Shown one piece after another: positions 17,681 to 25,863 of a DNA stretch of 64,000 nucleotides. The DNA comes from an uncultured Cohaesibacter sp. (GTDB taxonomy: Bacteria > Pseudomonadota > Alphaproteobacteria > Rhizobiales > Cohaesibacteraceae). Under the pieces are notes generated by a model that did not search any database, had not been told where the DNA came from, and saw only the letters and a list, made by a program, of their open reading frames with translations. The number at the start of each line of letters is the position of its first letter. Position 1 is the stretch's first letter. Position numbers and translations under genes: made by a program. The stretch lies in NCBI RefSeq assembly GCF_963682185.1, contig NZ_OY821667.1, positions 248,001 through 312,000 on the forward strand, given 5' to 3'.

Positions 17681-18748
17681 ATGCCAGATCAAAGCAACGG
17701 ATCCAACAGTGAAGGGCCATGGAGCCCCAAGAACCGTTCCAACCCAAACAACTTAAACACTTTTTTCGGACAGGGACGCTCACCATTTGGAGACATATTC
17801 CCCAATGGACCGCCCCCCTTGCGCACGGTGATTATCGCTGGCGCCGTGATTCTGGCAGCACTGTTTGCATGGTCTTCATACTTCACCGTTCCTAGCGACT
17901 CGATTGCCGTCGTGCAACGGTTTGGAAAATATTCTTCCGAAGTCCCTTCTGGTCTCCATTTCAAGCTCCCCTTCGGTGTCGACGAAGCAACGATCGTCCC
18001 GATCAAGCGGCAGTTGAAACAGGAATTTGGCTTCACCACACCGGGCGCCAACGACGCCTACCAAACCCCGACGGACGGCCGCTTGGAAACAGAAATGGTC
18101 ACCGGAGATTTGAACGCTGCTCTGGTTGAATGGGTTCTGCAATACCGAATTTCAGATCCGGTCAAGTTTTTGTTTGAGGTGCGCGAGCCCCGGGCAACAC
18201 TACGCTATGTTTCTGAATCCGTAATGCGTGAGGTTGTCGGAGATCGCACGGTCGATGAAGTTATCACCATCGGAAGACAAGAAATCGAAAGTGAAGCCCT
18301 TTTGAAGATGCAGGCACTCTCTTCAAAATATGCAATGGGAATCAGCATCGATCAGGTTCAGCTCAAGAATATCAATCCACCCGGACCGGTTCAGTCTTCT
18401 TTCAACGAGGTAAACCAGGCTCAACAGGAAAAAGAGCGGCTCATAAACGAGGCACGCCGCGAGTACAACAAAGTTATTCCACTCGCTGAAGGCGAGAAGG
18501 ATCAGCGGATCCGCGAAGCTGATGGATATCGGCTGAAACGCGTCAATGAAGCCGAGGGAGATGCTGCCCGGTTCACCGCGCTCTATTCCGAATACAAGAA
18601 GGCTTCCGAGGTTACCCGCCGTCGGATTTACATCGAAACTATGCAGTCTGTTCTTCCGGGCATCAAGTCCAAGATCGTAGTCGATCAGACGACAGGCAGC
18701 ATTTTGCCGCTCCTCAATCTCGGCGGACAAAAAGGAAGCCAGCCATGA
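17681..18748 (+). CDS. hflK: HflK, SPFH-domain membrane protease modulator
   Basis: A 355-residue protein. The ATG at 17681 follows AAGGAAAGC. A Gly/Pro-rich N-terminus (GRSPFGDIFPNGPPP) leads into one membrane segment (about 48-66, VIIAGAVILAALFAWSS). The SPFH/band 7 domain follows (SIAVVQRFGKYSSEVPSGLH) with a helical C-terminal part rich in Glu/Ala. HflK and HflC form a periplasmic cage around FtsH and modulate its proteolysis. The stop overlaps the start of hflC (ATGA), so the two are coupled. The pair is not next to hfq-hflX in this genome and may be a second copy. Confidence 0.93.
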   Translation: MPDQSNGSNSEGPWSPKNRSNPNNLNTFFGQGRSPFGDIFPNGPPPLRTVIIAGAVILAALFAWSSYFTVPSDSIAVVQRFGKYSSEVPSGLHFKLPFGVDEATIVPIKRQLKQEFGFTTPGANDAYQTPTDGRLETEMVTGDLNAALVEWVLQYRISDPVKFLFEVREPRATLRYVSESVMREVVGDRTVDEVITIGRQEIESEALLKMQALSSKYAMGISIDQVQLKNINPPGPVQSSFNEVNQAQQEKERLINEARREYNKVIPLAEGEKDQRIREADGYRLKRVNEAEGDAARFTALYSEYKKASEVTRRRIYIETMQSVLPGIKSKIVVDQTTGSILPLLNLGGQKGSQP

Positions 18749-19761
18749 AAATCACATCCGCAATTCTAGGACTGGTCGCCATCGCTTTGGTCTATGCTAT
18801 CAGTGGTTCGCTATACACCGTCAGCGAAGTGGAACAGGCCATTGTTACCCAGTTTGGAAAGCCCGTGGGTAAGCCGATTGTCACTGCCGGATTGAAGATC
18901 AAAATCCCTTTCATTCAAGAAGTACATCCGATCGACCGGCGGGTTCTTGAATGGGATGGAAGTCCCTCCGATATGCCGACCAAGGACAAGCTCTATATCT
19001 CGGTCGACCTCTTTGCACGCTGGCGGATTGTAGAACCTCTTCAGTATTTTCTACGCTTGCGAGATGAGCGCAGTGCCCAGTCTCGCCTTGACGACATTCT
19101 CGGTAGTGAGACCCGCAATGCGGTTGCCAAGCATGAGTTAATCGAGATCATTCGAACGACCAAGGATCGGACCCCCTTACGTGACACGCTTCTAACGGAC
19201 GAAGAACGAGCGCAGGATATTGGCGCACTGGTGCCAATCAGCAAAGGCAGAGCCCTTGTAGAAAGACAGATATTTGAGGCTGCGGCAGAGAAAGTTCGTG
19301 TCTTCGGTATTGAGCTTCTCGATATCCGCTTCAAGCGCATCAATTATAACGAAAGCGTGCGGCCGAAAATCTATGATCGTATGATCTCTGAGCGGCGCCA
19401 GATCGCTGAACGCTTCCTGTCCGAAGGAAACGGCGAAGCGGCACGAATTCGAGGAAATCGCGTAAGAGATCTGAACAAGATTCAGTCTGAGGCCTATCGA
19501 GCGGTTGAGGAGATCCGAGGTGTGGCAGATGCAACGGCCGCTAATATCTATGCGAAGGCATATAATACCGACCTCCAGACCGTTGAATTCTATGAATTTA
19601 CCCGGACGCTGCAGGCCTACAAAGACATTATTTCCGGAGAAACAACTCTCGTTCTTTCAACAGACAGTGACCTATTCAAGTTCATCAGAACAATGAAAGC
19701 GGCTACTCCTTCGGAGACAGCCCCCGATGGGGTTTTGGGAACAAAGAGGCAAGATCAATAG
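18745..19761 (+). CDS. hflC: HflC, SPFH-domain membrane protease modulator
   Basis: A 338-residue partner of HflK. An N-terminal membrane anchor (about 4-22, AILGLVAIALVYAISGSLY) is followed by the SPFH domain (SEVEQAIVTQFGKPVGKPIV) and a helical region (ISERRQIAERFLSEGNGEAA). The C-terminal stalk ends near LSTDSDLFKFIRTM. It overlaps hflK by four bases. The protein is slightly longer at its C-terminus than typical. The next gene, an SLC13-type permease, follows after about 160 bases. Confidence 0.93.
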   Translation: MKITSAILGLVAIALVYAISGSLYTVSEVEQAIVTQFGKPVGKPIVTAGLKIKIPFIQEVHPIDRRVLEWDGSPSDMPTKDKLYISVDLFARWRIVEPLQYFLRLRDERSAQSRLDDILGSETRNAVAKHELIEIIRTTKDRTPLRDTLLTDEERAQDIGALVPISKGRALVERQIFEAAAEKVRVFGIELLDIRFKRINYNESVRPKIYDRMISERRQIAERFLSEGNGEAARIRGNRVRDLNKIQSEAYRAVEEIRGVADATAANIYAKAYNTDLQTVEFYEFTRTLQAYKDIISGETTLVLSTDSDLFKFIRTMKAATPSETAPDGVLGTKRQDQ

Positions 19762-19922
19762 CGACGAGAGCTTCAGTTCAACAGTCATTTGCCTGTCATA
19801 TGTGGCATCTCCGTTCTTGAAGACAATGTCCAGAGTTGCAAGGCATCCAACTTGGATCAGCAGAAAAAGGTTCGGTTTGTATCTCTTCAAATGAGCGGAC
19901 TGCTATCGGCTCGGAGGGCCTC

Positions 19923-21782
19923 GTGTATCCAGAAATGTCTAGTCTTGCAGCGGGAAGCTTCCACATTTGGATGACATATGCGTTGGTGATTGTCGCGATC
20001 CTTGGGTTTGCGATTGATCGCATTAAAGTTGAAATAACGGCTCTCGTCCTTTTGGTTGCCTTGTTGCTGCTGTTTGAACTCATTCCGTTGAGAAGTCCTG
20101 ACGGAAAAATCCTTCTGGATACCAAAGACCTATTGGCGGGATTTGCAAACCCCGCCCTGATTGCCGTTCTGGCGTTGCTTGTTCTTGGCAATGGTTTGTG
20201 GAGAGCCGGGGCGTTGGACTGGGTAATTAAACAGTTGTTCCAAAGAACGGGTAAAAGCTACAAGGGCGCCATTTTCATTTGTTTTGTCGCTGTTTTCATA
20301 GCCAGTCCTTTCGTCAATAACACGCCGGTCGTCGTGATCTTCATTCCGATTCTTGAAACAATCGTTCAGCGGTTTTCTAAATCACCGAGCAGCGTCATGA
20401 TGTCATTGTCTTTCATCGCCATTCTCGCGGGCATGACGACATTGGTTGGGTCTTCCACCAACCTGCTTGTGTCCGGAACCATGGTGGAACTGGGACAAAA
20501 GCCACTTGAATTCTTCGGGTTCTTTGTTCCGGGCCTTGTTCTTGCCAGTGTTGGCCTCATGTATCTCTGGGTTGCCACCCCCTATTTGCTTCCAAGGAGA
20601 TCTTCGCCCGCCCAACGTTTCATGTCAGGTAATCATCGAAGATTCATCACACAGTTTACAGTCGGAAATGAAACAAAGCTGATCGGAGCACGGATCTGCT
20701 TCAATCTCTTGAGCATTCGAGGGGCACGCCTCATTCTTGTGCTAAGAGGAGAGCAGCGCCTCGTCCCGCCTTATCAAGACCTCGAAATCCACGAAGGCGA
20801 CACCCTTATCGTAATGGGAACTCACGATGCTTTAGCTGAAGCCCAAACAAAATTCCCAAAGCTGATTTTTGCAACATCGGGCAAGAGGGGTCATACTTCG
20901 AGTAGAGAAGAAAAGGCTTTGCTTGCAAACGATCAAGTTGTCGTCGAGATCATGGTCGCGCCAGGCTCACAACTCGTTGGTCAGTCGATTGAAGAGGCAA
21001 ACTTTCGCTCCCGCTATGGCTGTCTTGTCCTCGGGGTTGAGCAGCATTCTCGAATAACCCGCATTCTGACAGGACGAACTCTTCTGGAAGGTGATGTCCT
21101 GGTAGTACAAGGTGACCGTGAAGTTGTGGAACGCATGCGAAAACACTCCGGAGTTGTCGTTCTGGATGGGACGGCACGTCCCCTGCCGGGAGCTCAAGCG
21201 GCAAAGATGGCGGGAGCAATTTTTGTCGGCGTCGTCCTTCTCAGCGTGTCCGGTCTCCTACCAATCGCAGCAGCTGCAGTCTTCGGTGTTATGCTCATGC
21301 TCCTGACCGGAGTGCTGACACTCGAACAAGCCGTGAACTCTCTAGATCGGCAGATTTACTTGATGGTGGGAGCCTCATTGGCTCTTGGCTTGGCCATGCT
21401 AAAAAGCGGCGCAGCCGCTTATCTTGCTGATGGTGTTATCGGATTGATTGGAAATGCCGGGCCTGCCGTTATCCTTTCGATGTTGTTTCTCCTGATAGCT
21501 ATTCTCACGAATGTGCTATCCAACAACGCGACAGCAATCTTGTTCACACCAGTATCCATAGAGTTGGCAACTGGACTAGATGCAGATCCAATGCCATTCG
21601 CATTGGCCGTTTTGTTTGGAGCAAACTGTTCATTCGCAACGCCCATAGGCTACCAGACTAATCTACTTGTTATGGGGCCGGGATATTATCGTTTTAGCGA
21701 TTTTGCGCGTGTGGGATTGCCACTAATTGTCATTTTATGGGCAACCTTCAGTATATTCATGCCATGGTACTATGGATTTTAA
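19923..21782 (+). CDS. SLC13-type permease with two RCK_C domains
   Basis: A 619-residue inner-membrane transporter of the divalent anion:sodium symporter type. The first membrane half includes the loop with VNNTPVVVIFIPIL and GMTTLVGSSTNLLV. Two TrkA-C-like RCK_C domains occupy about residues 230-400 (GARLILVLRGEQRLVPPYQD and RYGCLVLGVEQ). The second half carries LSNNATAILFTPV and SFATPIGYQTNLLV. The substrate (sulfate, dicarboxylate or other) cannot be set. The GTG at 19923 with GGAGG 5-6 bases upstream is preferred, and the ATGs at 19935 and 19971 are alternatives. Confidence 0.87.
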   Translation: MYPEMSSLAAGSFHIWMTYALVIVAILGFAIDRIKVEITALVLLVALLLLFELIPLRSPDGKILLDTKDLLAGFANPALIAVLALLVLGNGLWRAGALDWVIKQLFQRTGKSYKGAIFICFVAVFIASPFVNNTPVVVIFIPILETIVQRFSKSPSSVMMSLSFIAILAGMTTLVGSSTNLLVSGTMVELGQKPLEFFGFFVPGLVLASVGLMYLWVATPYLLPRRSSPAQRFMSGNHRRFITQFTVGNETKLIGARICFNLLSIRGARLILVLRGEQRLVPPYQDLEIHEGDTLIVMGTHDALAEAQTKFPKLIFATSGKRGHTSSREEKALLANDQVVVEIMVAPGSQLVGQSIEEANFRSRYGCLVLGVEQHSRITRILTGRTLLEGDVLVVQGDREVVERMRKHSGVVVLDGTARPLPGAQAAKMAGAIFVGVVLLSVSGLLPIAAAAVFGVMLMLLTGVLTLEQAVNSLDRQIYLMVGASLALGLAMLKSGAAAYLADGVIGLIGNAGPAVILSMLFLLIAILTNVLSNNATAILFTPVSIELATGLDADPMPFALAVLFGANCSFATPIGYQTNLLVMGPGYYRFSDFARVGLPLIVILWATFSIFMPWYYGF

Positions 21783-21979
21783 ACTATCGCAGTCAGGATG
21801 AGCATTCACTCCATCCGATTTTAATGACATTCAACATTCTGCAGTGAGCCCCAAGTTTGGACCGCCGGGAATTATATTTTTCCGGCTTTCATCACAGTGA
21901 CGGGCTGGTTACGCCACCGGGATTATGCAGAGCAATCGGAACGTTGTATCCGATTGCTGAATGAGGCCGATCCTCATTG

Positions 21980-22069
21980 TACAATACCGAGCGGCCTCAT
22001 TCCGCGCTTGATCGGCGAACCCCGGACGAAGCATACTGGGACGGTAGCGGAGAGCAAAAAGCAGCATGA
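21980..22069 (+). mobile_element. IS3-family transposase remnant
   Basis: The plus strand reads YNTERPHSALDRRTPDEAYW and then DGSGEQKAA and a stop. This is the typical C-terminal end of the IS3 OrfB DDE transposase (YNxxRPHSALxxRTPxEAYW). An in-frame stop lies just upstream at 21962, and the rest of the transposase is missing. TGAG-GTGGTCCCGG-type sequence on the minus strand near 22110-22135 may be an IS end. TGAGCCCCAAGTTTGGACC near 21845 could be the other end. Confidence 0.7.
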
Positions 22070-22805
22070 AACCTAAACCCGATACACCTTAGAAACGCTG
22101 CAAACCTGTCCAAAAAACCGGGACCACCTCACATTTACGTACTCCCACTCTTCCTAACTCGTTATACAGCTGCAAATTGGCATTTCAAGAGATTGCGTTA
22201 TAGGGAGTGACCAAATGAAACGAAGAAGCACATTGTAGATCCCAGCGAACTCTTAAATTCTGACGTTTTGAGTTCTGAGCGATGATCGCGCTCTGAGATT
22301 TTTTGAATGGCCGCTTCGGTTGGTAACATCTGAGATCTCGCATCTTCGGCAAATGGCTGCTTCCCGCCCAGTTTACCACTTAGGCTTTTTTTCATCAGAG
22401 AAAGTCGGTTCAGCCCTTCATCAGGGACAATGTAGGAGGCAGCTTGAAGTATCCAGAAATAGCAGACAGAATTTCTTTGATCTTACTGCGCTGCGCTTCC
22501 GACAAGCAAATCAAGCGAACTGTGTTAGCTAGTATCAAAAACTGTAGTTTGGCATCTGAAACGGCTCATTTTGACTACAAAACTACATGTAATTTTTACT
22601 CTTGTTAAAAATCCACATCTACGTCTTGCATAAATTATTGAATTAAATAAAAAAATTTAAGTCAGTCAGTCAGTGAAGAAAATTTCAATGCGAGAAATAA
22701 TACATTATGCGAATTATCGATATAGGGAAACGGCAGTGTCATGGATGCCCGCCACGCATCTTCGCTCGAACGGCATTGGCTATGGCCCCTCCCTCGACAT
22801 GATAT

Positions 22806-22837
22806 AAAAAAGCCGCCAGAGCTCAAACGCTGGCGGC
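22806..22837 (-). terminator. intrinsic terminator after the FAD oxidoreductase gene
   Basis: On the minus strand the arms GCCGCCAG and CTGGCGGC form an 8-base perfect stem with a 10-base loop. Six T residues follow directly. It lies 43 bases after the stop codon. Confidence 0.85.
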
Positions 22838-22879
22838 CTGTATGATGTTGCCTTGAACTGTAGCCCAGATTGCCAGCGC

Positions 22880-24058
22880 TTACTTCTGGCCCCAGGCTTT
22901 GCCATTGAGATGGCTTGACGCCTCAAAGGAGTCTGGTAGCTTCAATGTTGGCTCCAGCTTGGCAAGGCGCTCGACAGACACCTGTGCGATGGCATGGGCC
23001 AACCCAAAGCCAATCTTGAAACCACCTGTCGCGGCAAAGATGCTTTTCGAGCCCGGCAAAAAGCCAACCATTGGATCGCGCTTTGTGGCCTTGGGACGAA
23101 TACCTGCCCAGCGCTGCATGATTTCGGCCCCTTCCAGCATCGGGCACAAATTGAGCGCCTTGGCCCAGATTTCATCGCAGCGATCATCTGTACTGTGTTC
23201 ATCGTCCCATTCTTCCTCTGTGGTGCTGCCAATGGCACAGACGCCATCATCATGCGGAACCACATAGACAGTACGATCATACAAAACCGGCAGACCGGGT
23301 TTTTGCCCCACCTTGGCAATCAACGCCTGCCCCTTAACGCCGATACCAAGGTCCTCCATGCCTGTCAGTGCCTCGATCATCGGGAAACTCTTATAGCCCG
23401 CAGACAGCACTACAAGACCAGCTGAGAGCGTCTCTCCGCTGGCGAGCGTCACCTGTGCGCCATCGCCCAGATCTTTGATGTCGACCACTTCAGCATTCTC
23501 CATGACGACGCCACCGCGCTTGATCACAGAAGCCCGAGCAGCCTCGCAATAAGCACGCGGATTGGCGCGCCCCGAGAAATTGTCAAACGCATATCCTTCC
23601 GGGCACAGCTCAGCATTAAGCCAACCGCCCAGATCATCCTGCGGGAAGACCTTGTGATAATAGCCGGTCTCGGCGCCATGCCAGAGCACTTCTGCTTCTT
23701 TGGAACGCACCTCATGGCGTTCTCTCAGCGCCTCGGTACCAAGCGGCACGACGCGTCCGCAGCGATCATAACCGATGGAAAGTCCAGTCTCTTCTTCAAG
23801 TAAAACTTTAACTTCAGAAAGGTTCTTTAATGCATTGAATTGAAACTCTTTTTTCTCATTCCATCTCTCTGACATATGGGGCAAAAGTGCTCCCAGAAGA
23901 CCATAGCTTGCGCCCTGCCCGATCTCTTGTTTATCGACCAGTGCAACGCTCATGCCTTCGCCCAAACAGGCTCTGGCAATGGAAAGACCAAACACGCCAC
24001 CGCCGACAACGAGGCAATCATAATGAGTGGATGATGAGGAATTGAGAGGACTTGGCAT
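22880..24058 (-). CDS. FAD-dependent oxidoreductase (DAO family), MnmC2-like
   Basis: A 392-residue flavoprotein of the D-amino acid oxidase/glycine oxidase fold. The N-terminal FAD-binding motif is VVGGGVFGLSIARACL with the ribose-binding acid at VDK. The C-terminal FAD contact is RWAGIRPKATKRDPMVGFLP then ATGGFKIGFGLAHA. It is divergent from mnmD. In E. coli the matching oxidase and methyltransferase are fused as MnmC for wobble-uridine modification (mnm5s2U34). The pairing suggests this may be the separate oxidase half. Another amine or amino-acid substrate is possible, since DAO proteins are diverse. Confidence 0.8.
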   Translation of the reverse strand: MPSPLNSSSSTHYDCLVVGGGVFGLSIARACLGEGMSVALVDKQEIGQGASYGLLGALLPHMSERWNEKKEFQFNALKNLSEVKVLLEEETGLSIGYDRCGRVVPLGTEALRERHEVRSKEAEVLWHGAETGYYHKVFPQDDLGGWLNAELCPEGYAFDNFSGRANPRAYCEAARASVIKRGGVVMENAEVVDIKDLGDGAQVTLASGETLSAGLVVLSAGYKSFPMIEALTGMEDLGIGVKGQALIAKVGQKPGLPVLYDRTVYVVPHDDGVCAIGSTTEEEWDDEHSTDDRCDEIWAKALNLCPMLEGAEIMQRWAGIRPKATKRDPMVGFLPGSKSIFAATGGFKIGFGLAHAIAQVSVERLAKLEPTLKLPDSFEASSHLNGKAWGQK

Positions 24059-24165
24059 AGCTCATATTTCTTCTTATGAAAGGAAGCGGCATGATGCCGG
24101 ACACCACGCTCTAGGCTTCCACAGTTAAGGTTGCCGTACCCTAATCGATCGAACGGAAAATTGAT

Positions 24166-24873
24166 ATGGCGAAGCCTCCTGAACTCGTCTGGCTGGACAA
24201 TTTGACCCCTAAATCCACACGCTTTGACGACACCTACTACACGCGGGAAAACGGCCTTGAAGAAACGCGCTATGTCTTCATAGATGGCAACAGGCTGCCG
24301 GAGCGCTGGCGCAAGGGACAGTCCGTCACAATCGGCGAACTCGGTTTTGGAACGGGGCTCAATTTTCTCGCCACCTGGCAAGCGTGGCACGATACGTTGA
24401 GCGACTGCACCATGTCGCAAGGAACCGACGCCCCATCACTCACTTACATCTCCTTTGAGAAATATCCGCTCGACCAAGAGAGCCTTGCCAAAGCACTTTC
24501 GCCCTGGCCGGATCTCGCTGAGCTCGCTAATAAACTGGTTGAAGAATGGAAGCCAAATAGGGAGGGCTGGCTAAAATTCGACTTTAACTCTGTCGCACTT
24601 CATCTCTATATCGGAGATGCGGCCGATGGGATCAAGACAATCCCCTCTTCCATCGATGCGTGGTTTCTCGATGGTTTCAACCCCAAGACCAATCCCGAAC
24701 TTTGGTCAGAAACGCTGATGCAATCGGTCTATGATGCGTCCAACCCTGAAGCCACTCTCGCCAGCTACACGGCAGCAGGCTGGGTAAGGCGCAACCTTCA
24801 ATCAGCAGGTTTCTCCATTGCAAAGCGCAAAGGCTTTGGGCATAAACGGGACATGATCACCGGCTCAAGGTGA
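24166..24873 (+). CDS. mnmD: tRNA (mnm5s2U34)-methyltransferase, MnmD-type
   Basis: A 235-residue SAM-dependent methyltransferase (DUF752) corresponding to the N-terminal half of MnmC, without the C-terminal oxidase domain. Motif I is IGELGFGTGLNFLATW. The catalytic region is DAWFLDGFNPKTNPELWS and the late motif is AAGWVRRNLQSAGFSI, GFGHKRDMI. It methylates the aminomethyl group on uridine 34 of certain tRNAs. It is divergent from the FAD oxidoreductase gene and followed after about 55 bases by mazG. Confidence 0.9.
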   Translation: MAKPPELVWLDNLTPKSTRFDDTYYTRENGLEETRYVFIDGNRLPERWRKGQSVTIGELGFGTGLNFLATWQAWHDTLSDCTMSQGTDAPSLTYISFEKYPLDQESLAKALSPWPDLAELANKLVEEWKPNREGWLKFDFNSVALHLYIGDAADGIKTIPSSIDAWFLDGFNPKTNPELWSETLMQSVYDASNPEATLASYTAAGWVRRNLQSAGFSIAKRKGFGHKRDMITGSR

Positions 24874-24929
24874 GTCATTCAATACGCCACAAAAGGCGCC
24901 CCACCTCAAATAAGTCTTGAGTTCAAAAA

Positions 24930-25775
24930 ATGACACTTCAACCCTCACGCGATATAGCAACGCTTGTCGAAATCATGACCCGCCTTCGTGACAAGGAGAC
25001 TGGTTGCCCCTGGGACATCGAACAGGATTTCGCCTCCATCATCCCTTACACCATCGAAGAAGCATATGAAGTGCAGGACGCCATCGAGCGGAACGACCTC
25101 TATGACATGCGTGATGAGCTGGGGGATCTTTTGTTGCAGGTTGTTTTCCACGCGCAGATGGCCAAGGAAATGGAAGACCACCCGGCCAGCTTCGATTTTG
25201 GCGACGTCGTTTTAGCCAGCACCAAGAAAATGATCCGGCGCCACCCGCACGTATTTGGCGACACCGACGCCCGTGACAAGGGCATGGTCCGCAAGGCATG
25301 GGAAGCCATCAAGGCCGAGGAAAAAGCCGAACGCGCAAGTGAACGCCAGGCGCTGGGCTTGACTGACGAGGACAAAACCTTTCTTTCTGCTGTACCGCGC
25401 GGCATGCCAACCATGAAGGCGGCCGTCAAACTACAAAAGCAGGCCAGCAAGGTTGGCTTCGACTGGAACGATCCGCTGCTTGTTCTGGACAAGATTGCCG
25501 AAGAAGTGGAAGAAGTGCGCAACGAGCTCATCCTTCATGAAATGGATGAAAAGGCTGTACGCAACGAGATCGGCGATCTGCTTTTCGCCGTTGCCAACCT
25601 CGCCCGCCATCTCGATGTAGACCCGGATGAAGCGCTGGCCTATACGAACCAGAAATTCCGCGATCGCTTCGGCCATATTGAAAACGAACTTTCCGAGCGC
25701 GGAGGCAGTCTGGAAAATGCCAGCCTCGACGAGATGGAAGATCTCTGGCAGGAAGCAAAAAAAGAACGCGATTGA
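24930..25775 (+). CDS. mazG: nucleoside triphosphate pyrophosphohydrolase MazG
   Basis: A 281-residue, two-domain MazG. The first domain (about 5-115) has RLRDKETGCPWDIEQDFASI and the metal-binding EExYE plus DELGDLLLQVVFHAQ. The second domain (about 165-275) has KIAEEVEEVRNEL and NEIGDLLFAVANLAR. It hydrolyses NTPs and dNTPs to monophosphates and pyrophosphate in housecleaning. A shared hairpin terminator separates it from convergent hflX. Confidence 0.95.
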   Translation: MTLQPSRDIATLVEIMTRLRDKETGCPWDIEQDFASIIPYTIEEAYEVQDAIERNDLYDMRDELGDLLLQVVFHAQMAKEMEDHPASFDFGDVVLASTKKMIRRHPHVFGDTDARDKGMVRKAWEAIKAEEKAERASERQALGLTDEDKTFLSAVPRGMPTMKAAVKLQKQASKVGFDWNDPLLVLDKIAEEVEEVRNELILHEMDEKAVRNEIGDLLFAVANLARHLDVDPDEALAYTNQKFRDRFGHIENELSERGGSLENASLDEMEDLWQEAKKERD

Positions 25776-25782
25776 GCCTAGC

Positions 25783-25817
25783 AAAAAGGCCCCGCCCAAA
25801 AATGGACGAGGCCTTTT
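25783..25817. terminator. bidirectional terminator between mazG and hflX
   Basis: The arms AAAAGGCCCCGCCC and GGACGAGGCCTTTT pair almost completely around a short A-rich loop. T-runs on both strands fit termination of mazG (plus) and hflX (minus). Confidence 0.8.
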
Positions 25818-25863
25818 GAATTCCATTTATATTGCGGTATCCGAACCGCACCCGTGCTGGTGA

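Larger units (their letters stand above)
21783..22879. other. 1.1-kb region without intact genes
   Basis: This gap separates the SLC13 gene from the FAD oxidoreductase gene. It contains an IS3-family transposase tail (21980-22069), possible IS ends, and an AT-rich stretch at 22560-22720 with a GTCA tandem run (22662-22675). The minus strand around 22400-22520 has a protein-like fragment (LSEAQRSKIKEILSAISGYF) with a stop after it and a frame change beyond. It may be an eroded gene, but I cannot name it. Confidence 0.5.

Noticed and set aside
22662-22675. GTCA tandem run as a phase-variation repeat
   Set aside because: Only about three and a half copies in non-coding DNA with no gene attached.
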